The translations under genes and the position numbers were made by a program. The notes beneath the pieces are model-generated. The model saw nothing but the letters and a program-made list of their open reading frames with translations. It was not told the origin of the DNA and searched no databases. DNA of 8,886 nucleotides from the NCBI GenBank assembly GCA_005884605.1, contig VBBE01000071.1, positions 1 through 8,886 on the forward strand, read 5' to 3'. Positions 1-6,147 of the stretch are shown here, one piece after another (the stretch's first letter is position 1; the number at the start of each line of letters is the position of its first letter). Source of the stretch: Candidatus Bathyarchaeota archaeon. GTDB lineage: Archaea; Thermoproteota; Bathyarchaeia; 40CM-2-53-6.

Positions 1-6
1 TCGGCG

Positions 7-1209
7 GTGAAGACGGTCAGACAGAAACATCACCCCTCAGCAGAAATCCTACGGCTTCTCGACGAGCTTAGACGTATGGTGAATGTTTGCGTCGCTATCA
101 GAATAGAAGAGAACATTTCCAGCCTCAAGTCCCTCTCGTTGAAATCGTACCACCGTCTCAGCCGCGACATACTCAGCTACTATAGGCTCTGCGCGATAAG
201 CACCGCCACAGGAATACTCCGCAACCACCGAAAAGCTAAGAGGAAGAACTCTCGCACAAGGATTCCATATGCCAAGAAGCTGATGCTGACCACATGCTAT
301 GGGTTCAAGATACAGAACGATCTACTGCGACTGCCGGTCAAACCACGAAAGTACGTCTATGTGAGGCTGAACAGTCGCACAGTCCAGGTCCTCTCGGGGC
401 TCAATGTTCGATCGGTGACGCTGACATCAAACTCGCTAGGTATAACCTACTCGAAAGAGACAGTTGAGATCAAGCCGGAAGGATACGTTGGAGTAGACCG
501 AAACCTGGATAACGTGACAATCGCATCAACCGACAAGGCAGTCAAAACATTCGACCTGTCAAAAGCGACCGGGATCAAGTCTACCTACCGGTTTGTCAAC
601 AGCCGATTCAAGAGAAACGATACGGGGATAAGAACTCGAGTCTTGTCAAAGTATGGAGAGAAGCAGAGGAACTGTGTCCAGCCACTACTCCACAACGTGT
701 CTAAGAGAATAGTTGATCAGGCGAAGACCAGACGGTATGGGATAGTCATGGAGAGGCTAACGGGGATCAGAAGACTCTACCAGAAGGGCAATGGGCAATC
801 TAGAAACTATCGAGCCCGAATGAACAGCTGGAGCTTTGGAAAGCTACAGCGACAGATAGAGTACAAGGCAAGATGGGAAGGAGCGAAGGTAATCTACGTC
901 CCTGCTAGAAATACATCAAAACGGTGCTCAATATGCGGGTACAAGACCCTAGAGAGCACCCAGCGAAGACTATGGTGTCCACACTGTGGAACTATACTAG
1001 ACAGGGACGAGAACGCAGCTAGAAACATAGCTGCGGGAGGGCTGAGGTTCAGCCCCAACGGGCCTCCAGGTGAAGCAATGGTAGAGGAACGGGAACAGGG
1101 AGAACGCGACCCTAATCCTCAAAGTCGATGGAGGCAAGTTAAGTCAACAAACCAGCGACAAAAATTGCCAGACGAAGAAGACTTGACAGAACCACAAAAC
1201 TCACATTAA
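7..1209 (+). CDS. tnpB: TnpB, RNA-guided endonuclease of IS605/IS1341 type (C-terminal tail frameshifted)
   Basis: TnpB is a transposon-encoded nuclease related to Cas12 that uses an omega RNA to cut matching DNA. The N-terminal helical part (about residues 1-110) is followed by a split RuvC fold. The first catalytic Asp lies in VGVDRNLDN (D164), the Glu in IVMERLTGIR (E249) and the last Asp in LDRDENAARNI (D334). A four-cysteine zinc finger (C307, C310, C324, C327) sits between the last two. The start at GTG 7 fits the family's N terminus, but the frame is open to the window edge, so the true start may be further upstream. The last 34 or so residues look wrong: the usual VDGGKL tail is encoded in the +1 frame and would end at TGA 1184. 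The catalytic core is intact, so the protein may still work. It is homologous to the tnpB at the other end but not a recent copy. Confidence 0.9.
   Translation: MKTVRQKHHPSAEILRLLDELRRMVNVCVAIRIEENISSLKSLSLKSYHRLSRDILSYYRLCAISTATGILRNHRKAKRKNSRTRIPYAKKLMLTTCYGFKIQNDLLRLPVKPRKYVYVRLNSRTVQVLSGLNVRSVTLTSNSLGITYSKETVEIKPEGYVGVDRNLDNVTIASTDKAVKTFDLSKATGIKSTYRFVNSRFKRNDTGIRTRVLSKYGEKQRNCVQPLLHNVSKRIVDQAKTRRYGIVMERLTGIRRLYQKGNGQSRNYRARMNSWSFGKLQRQIEYKARWEGAKVIYVPARNTSKRCSICGYKTLESTQRRLWCPHCGTILDRDENAARNIAAGGLRFSPNGPPGEAMVEEREQGERDPNPQSRWRQVKSTNQRQKLPDEEDLTEPQNSH
1109..1186 (+). other. Out-of-frame original C-terminal tail of tnpB
   Basis: Read in the frame beginning at 1109 this stretch gives TLILKVDGGKLSQQ and then a short tail ending at TGA 1184-1186. 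The intact second tnpB ends with TVIPGVDAPKLTQPTMS, which matches in spacing and key residues (T-x-I, V-D, K-L, Q). The 28 bases between the GEAM codons (ending at 1080) and this tail are not a multiple of three, so a net +1 (or -2) change lies in 1081-1108; the GGG run at 1098-1100 is one possible site. The change is seen directly; that it is a mutation rather than a sequencing error is an inference. Confidence 0.75.
1123..1196 (+). ncRNA. Candidate omega-RNA 3' scaffold / transposon right-end hairpin of tnpB copy 1
   Basis: The block AGTCGATG (1123-1130) is followed by a 7-base spacer and an 8-bp stem, GTTAAGTC (1138-1145) with GACTTGAC (1180-1187), containing one G-U pair and a 34-base loop. 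AGAACC follows directly. The same order and spacing occurs at the end of the second tnpB, with compensating base changes in the stem. In IS605 elements the 3' end of tnpB overlaps the right end and the omega RNA, and the guide lies just beyond it. No promoter was identified, and the 5' end of any RNA is unknown. Confidence 0.5.
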
Positions 1210-1279
1210 GGACAGGAGTATGGAGAGATTGTTTCGATTGAAGACAGTTGTAGACTCAGGTAGCGAAGATCTCTCCAAG

Positions 1280-2464
1280 ATGAACTTCGACGTTTCAGAC
1301 GAGCAGAAACTTATCCTGGACGAGGTTGACCGAGCTTGCCGAGAACTTCGACCGTTAGAAGACCAAGCGTACTTGGCGGGAAAATTCAACGATCATCTTG
1401 TCCCGACTTTCAAGAAGGCCCAACTCCTCGGGCTTCCGATATCGAGACGGTACGGGGAGGGCCAAGGCGCGGACATTCTAACATATGCCCTCACCTTGGA
1501 AAGAATCGGTCGAGAAGGAACTGGAGTCCGAACATTTCTCTCAGGCCACGTCTCACTTGGCCAGATGACCGTGCAAAAATGGGGAAATGAAGATCAGAAA
1601 CAGCGCTATCTTCCCCAAGCGACAAGAGGAGAGAAAGTAATGTGCTTTGGGCTCACAGAGCCTACCGCGGGCAGCGACCCCTCATCGCTCCGAACATCCT
1701 TTGAAGACAAGGGAACATTTTACCTCCTGAATGGAAGCAAAGCCTGGATATCCAACGGAAGCATATCTGACATCTCCGTCATATTCGCCTATCCAAAGGG
1801 CAAACATGATGGAATGTGCGCGTTCATTGTCGAGAAAGGTTTCGAAGGCTACTCAGCCCAGCAACAGAAACACAAACTAGGAATGCCCACCTCAGACACT
1901 GGATCGATCTTCCTCGACAACTGCAGGGTCCCAAAGGAGAATCTACTCGGTCCCCCCGGAAAAGGGCTTAGCGTCGCATATTCCGGATTGATGAGCGGCA
2001 GACTCAGTGTAGCGGCAGGATGTTTGGGAGTCATTGAAGACTGCGTTACCGAGGCGGTCAACTATTCAAAGCAGAGAATTCAGCATGGAAAACCGATCGG
2101 AAAACACCAACTCGTCCAACGCCACATAGGAATAATGTCAACGAATCTGGAGGCCGCGAAGAACCTCGTATACAAAGCGGCACTGCTCAAACAACGCAGC
2201 GACAAACAACCAGAAGACAAGGAGATCCGTGAAAGAGCAGACATACTCATAGCTCAATCGAAATATTTCGCATCGAACGCGTCATATGACGCCGCCGATA
2301 GAACAGTTCAGATATTCGGGTCAAGCGGCTACAGCTTCGAAACAAGAGCACCCAGGCACTTGGTAGACACAAGAGTGTGCCGGATCTACGAAGGAACTGA
2401 CGAGATTATGGTTCAAAAGATCGCGGTAAACCTCCTCGGGCAAGACTTCGAAGCATATCGATAG
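1280..2464 (+). CDS. Acyl-CoA dehydrogenase (FAD-dependent, ETF-linked)
   Basis: This enzyme oxidises an acyl-CoA to the 2,3-enoyl-CoA and hands the electrons to ETF. Family signatures, numbered from ATG 1280, are: GLTEPTAGSD around residues 124-133 (FAD/substrate loop); the FAD-contacting arginine in KQRIQHGKPIG near 266; QIFGSSGY near 344-351; and the catalytic base Glu in RIYEGTDEI at 371. The length of 394 residues is normal for the family. The frame also opens at ATG 1220, but the AGGAG at 1214-1218 lies only one base from that codon. The protein start at MNFDVSDEQ fits the family better, so 1280 is preferred although no clear ribosome binding site precedes it. The catalytic Glu position is that of short/medium-chain types; the actual chain length or substrate cannot be read. 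EtfAB and FixCX in the same window are its natural partners. Confidence 0.92.
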   Translation: MNFDVSDEQKLILDEVDRACRELRPLEDQAYLAGKFNDHLVPTFKKAQLLGLPISRRYGEGQGADILTYALTLERIGREGTGVRTFLSGHVSLGQMTVQKWGNEDQKQRYLPQATRGEKVMCFGLTEPTAGSDPSSLRTSFEDKGTFYLLNGSKAWISNGSISDISVIFAYPKGKHDGMCAFIVEKGFEGYSAQQQKHKLGMPTSDTGSIFLDNCRVPKENLLGPPGKGLSVAYSGLMSGRLSVAAGCLGVIEDCVTEAVNYSKQRIQHGKPIGKHQLVQRHIGIMSTNLEAAKNLVYKAALLKQRSDKQPEDKEIRERADILIAQSKYFASNASYDAADRTVQIFGSSGYSFETRAPRHLVDTRVCRIYEGTDEIMVQKIAVNLLGQDFEAYR

Positions 2465-2591
2465 TCCCACCCCCGCCTGGCACAGAGCGTAGATCCAACG
2501 CTAGTTCCGTGTGGACACCCCACTTTTGGGTAGCCTTATTTTCGAGAACGCTAGATTACCTCTTGGATTCGTAAGAGAGTCTGATTCTTCT

Positions 2592-2990
2592 ATGGGACTT
2601 GCTAGCATGAACCAAGTGTCTCGAAAGACGCTGACGATAGGGGTTCAATCAATTCTCAATATTTTCTTAACTGCTTGGCTCTACAACGAATACATCCACA
2701 ACAGGTTCATGCAAGACTACCTGGCCAGCACATTTTCTTCGGTTGTCATCCCCGTCGCGATTGGGCTACTGGCTTCCGCGGCCATTGCTGGAGGCTCCTA
2801 CATGGCATACTCGAGAAGACAACAAGCGAGTATCGGGAACGGATTACGCCCTCTCAAGGTGCGGGTGTTAGAGGGATCGGAAGGCACTCTAGCGGTTCTG
2901 GACACATGTCCCTTCTGCAACGTGCCACTAAAGAACATCTCAGAGAACCGTTTCCAATGCAGGAAATGCCGAAGATACTTCAAGAAATAG
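2592..2990 (+). CDS. Hypothetical membrane protein with C-terminal zinc ribbon
   Basis: I do not recognise this as a named family. With the start at ATG 2592 it has 132 residues. Two hydrophobic segments lie at about residues 13-35 (TIGVQSILNIFLTAWLY) and 48-73 (VVIPVAIGLLASAAIAGG). A basic patch SRRQQ follows, and then a short domain with CPFC (C106, C109) and CRKC (C123, C126), typical of a zinc ribbon. The protein would be anchored by a helical hairpin with the zinc ribbon probably on the cytoplasmic side, by the positive-inside rule. The frame is open back to GTG 2511, which would add 27 residues of unremarkable sequence; ATG 2607 is a further option. Its link with the ETF genes is unknown. 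Confidence 0.6.
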   Translation: MGLASMNQVSRKTLTIGVQSILNIFLTAWLYNEYIHNRFMQDYLASTFSSVVIPVAIGLLASAAIAGGSYMAYSRRQQASIGNGLRPLKVRVLEGSEGTLAVLDTCPFCNVPLKNISENRFQCRKCRRYFKK

Positions 2991-3072
2991 CGGGGCCATA
3001 TTCTAAGGAACGGATCCACCGGTAAGGTTTCTTAGGAGGCCTACCCTATCCAAGAGAGAAAGACCACTCAAT

Positions 3073-3338
3073 ATGCAGAGCCCTCCAGTCCTCCTAGACG
3101 AACAGCAATTTGGCCTAGACGAATACCTTAGAGATCTCGGATGGATGACAACTAAGGTTAGACCTGGACTCAGTGACGATAAGGTCGTCAATCTTGCGAA
3201 GGAGAACAATACATCATAGTCAGTCTCGACAGAAAGCTTCTCGGTAGATGCCGAGTAATAGGTATCCCAGCAGTGGACTTGGGGGCTCGAAGTTCAGGCA
3301 AAGATCGTACACGAGTCGTTAGGGAAGATCATAACTAG
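3073..3338 (+). pseudogene. PIN-like / DUF5615-like nuclease toxin remnant, frameshifted
   Basis: ATG 3073 opens a frame beginning MQSPPVLLDEQQFGLDEYL that stops at TAG 3217. The reading continues without a break in the frame from 3213, as IIVSLDRKLLGRCRVIGIP, and ends at TAG 3336. Dropping back one base at AATAC/ATCATAG restores an 89-residue protein. It has the layout of small PIN-like proteins: an N-terminal LLDE acidic motif, a helix and loop (LRDLGW), LSDDKVVNLAKENN, then IIVSLDRKLL and IPAVDLG. Members of such families are often ribonuclease toxins. The family assignment rests on pattern memory only. No obvious antitoxin is next to it, unless the following helix-turn-helix gene has that role. 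Confidence 0.5.
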
Positions 3339-3344
3339 CCACGA

Positions 3345-3899
3345 GTGCCTGATACTCCTTCGAGTTCTTGGAGAGAACATCGCCCCTTGAATGTTGAGAA
3401 AGAAGACCAGGATTCGTCTCAGTATCTACAGGAAGCATGTTACTATCTGATGAAGAAGGGTCTTAGCCTCGAACAGGTATCCAAAGCGCTTGAGGTTTCG
3501 GAGCAGGAAGCAACTCAACTTTATCGCGAATTCGAGTCAAAGATAGCTTCCGGGAAAACAGAGGAGAACGAAGTCGACAGGAACCTTTGGGAGGACGTCT
3601 ATAATGACTCTGTCGGCAATGAGAAAATAACCTTCGTGAGGGACAATGGGTTCTATCATTGCAGGCGCGATGATCTTGACAAGATGGACTCTCCCGCCCT
3701 CATGGCGATCTTTGAGACGAGCAAGAAATTCCTGGATTTTGACATGTACAGACGATACCTGGACAGCAAGCCGCCTGTCGGCTATGATCCAATGGCGATG
3801 CAGAGGCAGATCAAACGGGCTGTGGATTTGATTGAGAAGATATTGAAACAGAGATGGGAAAGTGGGGAGACAAAAGAGAATGACAGCCTGCCGCGCTAA
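3345..3899 (+). CDS. Hypothetical protein with putative N-terminal helix-turn-helix
   Basis: Not a recognised family. The 184-residue product is soluble and strongly charged. Residues about 27-63 (YYLMKKGLSLEQVSKALEVS and what follows) look like a helix-turn-helix of the kind used to read DNA: a helix, a turn at GLS, and a second helix VSKALEVSEQEATQLY. A middle region (residues 80-140) carries FYHCRRDDLDKM, and the C terminus is a long charged helix, RAVDLIEKILKQRWE. The start at GTG 3345 is the first after the upstream in-frame stop at 3336. TTG 3387 has a GGAGAG 11 bases upstream (3370-3375) and is an alternative. A 32-base stretch of its 3' end recurs downstream. Confidence 0.55.
   Translation: MPDTPSSSWREHRPLNVEKEDQDSSQYLQEACYYLMKKGLSLEQVSKALEVSEQEATQLYREFESKIASGKTEENEVDRNLWEDVYNDSVGNEKITFVRDNGFYHCRRDDLDKMDSPALMAIFETSKKFLDFDMYRRYLDSKPPVGYDPMAMQRQIKRAVDLIEKILKQRWESGETKENDSLPR
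3824..3855 (+). repeat. Diverged direct repeat, copy 1 (inside the HTH-protein gene)
   Basis: These 32 bases match 3921-3952 at 26 positions with no gaps. Here they encode DLIEKILKQR near the C terminus of the helix-turn-helix protein. Confidence 0.6.
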
Positions 3900-3920
3900 C
3901 GCTCTATCTGCGAAGGGTTG

Positions 3921-3952
3921 GGACTTGATCGAGCAGGTGTTGAAGCAGAGAT
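3921..3952 (+). repeat. Diverged direct repeat, copy 2 (downstream of the HTH-protein gene)
   Basis: This second copy lies 97 bases from the first and reads DLIEQVLKQR in a different frame from the upstream gene. Four of the six differences are third-codon changes, so both copies seem to have been under coding selection before the downstream one lost its gene. Confidence 0.55.
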
Positions 3953-4122
3953 CCCCTCATCCCATGGTGACAAGCTCATACGACGACCCGCCTAACAGTG
4001 CAAAGAGCCGTATCGCGAACATAACGGTTAGAGATGACCGAAGCTACGCCAAACAACAACCAACGCTGACCATGGCCATGGCCATGCCCTAAACCCGATA
4101 AACCCCGAGACCTGGTCCCAAA

Positions 4123-4127
4123 GGGAG
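4123..4127 (+). promoter_or_regulatory. Ribosome binding site for fixC
   Basis: GGGAG ends six bases before TTG 4134. It supports the TTG start, which also matches the family N terminus directly before the GxGxxG dinucleotide-binding loop. Confidence 0.45.
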
Positions 4128-4133
4128 ACAGAG

Positions 4134-5414
4134 TTGTCACTAGAAGGATTCGAAGTCGCAGTGGTCGGAGCGGGTCCGGCCGGAAGCGCGGCCGCACTCA
4201 CCCTCGCTCGAGAAGGGGTCCAGGTTCTACTCGTTGAACGTGGAACATTTCCCGGTTCGAAGAACGTCTTTGGCGGACGCATCTACAGCTATGCCCTCAA
4301 ACGTCTCCTTGAAGACCAATGGAGAGACGCGCCGGTAGAGCGTTTCATAAGAAAAGAGGGAATTACCTTCATGACGGCGGAAAGTTCGTTTAGCATCGAA
4401 TACGAATCGAAAGACCCGAAAGGAAGCTTTACTGCCGTCCGAGCAAAGTTCGACAAATGGTTGGCTGAACAGGCCGAGAGAGCCGGAGCATCTCTGATTA
4501 CGGATTCAAGGGTAGACGACCTCATGGTCGAAGGTGGAAATGTCAAGGGAATAATCGCGGGACAGGACAAGATTCCAACCGATGTCGTGATCGCATGTGA
4601 TGGAACCACAACAAGCCTCGCCCGCAAAGCTGGACTCGCCACCATGCTCGAACCTGAAGAGGTATCGATGGGTATGAAGGACGTCATTGAATTACCGGCT
4701 GACAAGATCGAGGAACGCTTTGGCCTTGATCCGGAAGAGGGAGCCGCCCACGTCTTCGTCGGAGAATGCTCGGGCGGATTGCGAGGCGGAGGCTTCCTTT
4801 ACACGAACAAAGACAGCTTAGCTTTGGGAATGGTCGTCGGGGCTGATGATACGTCAACGAAAGCAGTCTCATCCCACACGTTAATGGATAGACTACGAAA
4901 CCTCCGGAAGGTCCGGCGGTTCTTGAGGGACGGGAAGACAATCGAGTATGACGCTCATATGATCCCTGAAGCGGGACCTAAGATGTTGACCAGACCCTAC
5001 ACAGGTGGCATGCTCGTAGCGGGAGACGCAGCAGGACACCTCCTCAATAATGGCTACACGTTCAGAGGCGTCGACATGGCAATTGTCTCAGGCGTTGCTG
5101 CAGCCCAAACAATACTTGAGGCCCGCAAGAGGAAGGACTATTCAGCGCAATCGCTCCGAGCCTACGAGCGGAAGCTGAGAGAGGAGCCGGCACTCAAAGA
5201 CATGTACACTTTCAGCAGAGTGCCGAGATACCTTCGCAACAACAGGCTCTACAACGTCTACCCGGAGCTAGTTTGCAATGCTGCTGAGGCAATCTATCGG
5301 GTTGATGGAAACGAAAAGCGAAAAATCTACAAAGAACTGAGGGCTCAGACGAAAGGTAAGGTTTCCACAATCAGCTTAATCCGCGACCTTCTTGCTGGAG
5401 CGAGGACGTTCTAA
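4134..5414 (+). CDS. fixC: FixC-type electron-transfer flavoprotein:quinone oxidoreductase
   Basis: FixC is an FAD protein of the ETF-QO / geranylgeranyl reductase superfamily that takes electrons from ETF and, with FixX, passes them to membrane quinone. The 426 residues begin with FEVAVVGAGPAGSAA (G12, G14, G17 of the FAD-binding Rossmann loop). LLVERG follows, with E35 placed to bind the ribose, then the family motif GSKNVFGGRIYS (41-52). The second FAD motif, MLVAGDAAGHLLNNGYTFRG, has its GD at 297-298. The length is that of the stand-alone bacterial and archaeal form without the fused ferredoxin domain, and the ferredoxin gene follows after two bases, in the usual order. The start is TTG 4134. 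A geranylgeranyl-reductase-like paralogue is the main alternative, made unlikely by the fixX neighbour. Confidence 0.92.
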   Translation: MSLEGFEVAVVGAGPAGSAAALTLAREGVQVLLVERGTFPGSKNVFGGRIYSYALKRLLEDQWRDAPVERFIRKEGITFMTAESSFSIEYESKDPKGSFTAVRAKFDKWLAEQAERAGASLITDSRVDDLMVEGGNVKGIIAGQDKIPTDVVIACDGTTTSLARKAGLATMLEPEEVSMGMKDVIELPADKIEERFGLDPEEGAAHVFVGECSGGLRGGGFLYTNKDSLALGMVVGADDTSTKAVSSHTLMDRLRNLRKVRRFLRDGKTIEYDAHMIPEAGPKMLTRPYTGGMLVAGDAAGHLLNNGYTFRGVDMAIVSGVAAAQTILEARKRKDYSAQSLRAYERKLREEPALKDMYTFSRVPRYLRNNRLYNVYPELVCNAAEAIYRVDGNEKRKIYKELRAQTKGKVSTISLIRDLLAGARTF

Positions 5415-5416
5415 AG

Positions 5417-5713
5417 ATGTCTGAGAACCAAGAAGAAATGAGTCTTGACAAACGCTTGGCCCTGGTGAGCTTCATCAAAGACCCGGAACCATTCATTGTA
5501 GTCGACACGAAGCTCTGCCAGCGATGCGAAAAGAAGCCATGCCTCTACATCTGCCCAGCTCAAGTATACACCTGGCAAGACCAGCTGAACTACAACACTG
5601 AAGGCTGCATGGAAACAGGGGCTTGCCTGATCGTTTGTCATAAGATTGGAGCCAAAGCCATAAGTTGGAAGTACCCCTCAGGCGGGAGGGGAGTAAGTTT
5701 CAAGCTAGGCTGA
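5417..5713 (+). CDS. fixX: FixX-type ferredoxin-like protein with altered cluster motif
   Basis: FixX is the small iron-sulfur partner of FixC, equivalent to the C-terminal part of mitochondrial ETF-QO. The 98-residue protein has CQRC (C34, C37), C42, CP at C46, then C64, C70 and C74. The usual FixX motif is C-x-x-C-x-x-C; here it reads GCMETGAC, with Thr67 (codon ACA, 5615-5617) in place of the middle Cys. In an eight-cysteine ferredoxin layout this leaves one full four-Cys site (C34, C37, C42, C74) and one three-Cys site (C46, C64, C70). The end, KYPSGGRGVSFKLG, is typical of the family (E. coli FixX ends EYPRG-x-FGVEFRYG). It starts two bases after the fixC stop, so the two are co-transcribed. 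Confidence 0.88.
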   Translation: MSENQEEMSLDKRLALVSFIKDPEPFIVVDTKLCQRCEKKPCLYICPAQVYTWQDQLNYNTEGCMETGACLIVCHKIGAKAISWKYPSGGRGVSFKLG

Positions 5714-5756
5714 GCCTGGAAACCCTCTTAACCAACAACCTACCGCCTTCGCGGTC

Positions 5757-5763
5757 AGGAGTG
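5757..5763 (+). promoter_or_regulatory. Ribosome binding site for the 122-aa gene
   Basis: AGGAGTG stands five bases before ATG 5769. It is the clearest Shine-Dalgarno sequence in the window and fixes this start. Confidence 0.6.
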
Positions 5764-5768
5764 CAAAA

Positions 5769-6137
5769 ATGAGCAGCCAAATGGTCGAAATAGCTCACGA
5801 GCCGCTGAAACGGATCGTCGTCCGAGAGCTCGTCAAGTACGATAATCCACAACAACTCGTGAATGCGTTGTCGTTCATCATGAAGATGGGACAACCTGTT
5901 TTACTAACATGGGCTGAGAATATGGTGTTTGTATCACAGCCAATCCCGCCCTCGGACATGCCGGAGGAATATGCCCGCGGAGAACTCTACATAGCTTCCA
6001 TAAGCTACGCTCCCATGGCAGAATTTGTCCACAATGTGAAGTCGGGAAACATTGAGATGCCGGTAATTGACGTCTCTCGAAGCCCACTAAGCCAAGATCT
6101 TGCAAAATTCCTAAAGACAAAGCTCGAGGACATCTGA
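5769..6137 (+). CDS. Conserved-looking hypothetical protein of the fixCX operon
   Basis: The 122-residue product is not a family I recognise. It has no cysteine, no signal peptide and no membrane helix. The pattern suggests a small alpha/beta protein: a strand RIVVRELV, a helix NPQQLVNALSFIM, a hydrophobic pair PVLLTW and NMVFVSQPI, a strand ELYIASISY, and a C-terminal helix SQDLAKFLKTKLEDI. It follows fixX by 55 bases on the same strand and has its own strong ribosome binding site, so it is very likely translated and belongs to the fixCX transcript. An accessory or regulatory role for the ETF:quinone branch is an inference from position only. Confidence 0.7.
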   Translation: MSSQMVEIAHEPLKRIVVRELVKYDNPQQLVNALSFIMKMGQPVLLTWAENMVFVSQPIPPSDMPEEYARGELYIASISYAPMAEFVHNVKSGNIEMPVIDVSRSPLSQDLAKFLKTKLEDI

Positions 6138-6147
6138 CAGACCTAGT

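Larger units (their letters stand above)
1..1196 (+). mobile_element. IS200/IS605-family (IS1341-like, tnpB-only) element, right part
   Basis: The element consists of tnpB plus a candidate right end; its left end lies outside the window. No TnpA (Y1 HUH transposase) is visible, so within this window it is a tnpB-only element. The right boundary is placed just after the block AGAACC-N-CA (1188-1196). That block follows a hairpin and also follows the hairpin of the second tnpB. The exact cleavage site cannot be read from one copy, so the boundary may be off by tens of bases. The element's right end points towards the acyl-CoA dehydrogenase gene that starts within 100 bp. Confidence 0.6.
3900..4133. 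other. Intergenic region with gene debris and CCATGG micro-repeat
   Basis: Apart from the 32-base repeat copy, this stretch has no convincing gene. A plus-strand frame runs through it to TAA 4090 (ending MAMAMP), but most of it shows no family resemblance. The hexamer CCATGG occurs in tandem at 4070-4087, two perfect copies and one with a single change. AT-rich bits such as GATAAA around 4098 could belong to a promoter for the fixC operon, but no clean BRE/TATA pair is visible. Confidence 0.4.

Noticed and set aside
1220..1279. A 20-residue N-terminal extension of the acyl-CoA dehydrogenase from ATG 1220
   Set aside because: The AGGAG is one base from that ATG, too close for normal initiation, and the family begins at the MNFDVSDEQ position; kept only as an alternative.
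2505..2540. Possible terminator after the acyl-CoA dehydrogenase (ACCCC, loop, GGGT, then a T-rich stretch)
   Set aside because: The stem is only four base pairs and the T tract is broken; I cannot call it with any confidence.
4070..4087. CCATGG tandem repeat as a regulatory operator
   Set aside because: Two and a half hexamer copies are too little to separate from chance; listed only as part of the intergenic region.
4289..4941. Long minus-strand frames opposite fixC
   Set aside because: They overlap a clearly real gene and their products show no family resemblance and biased composition; antisense shadows.
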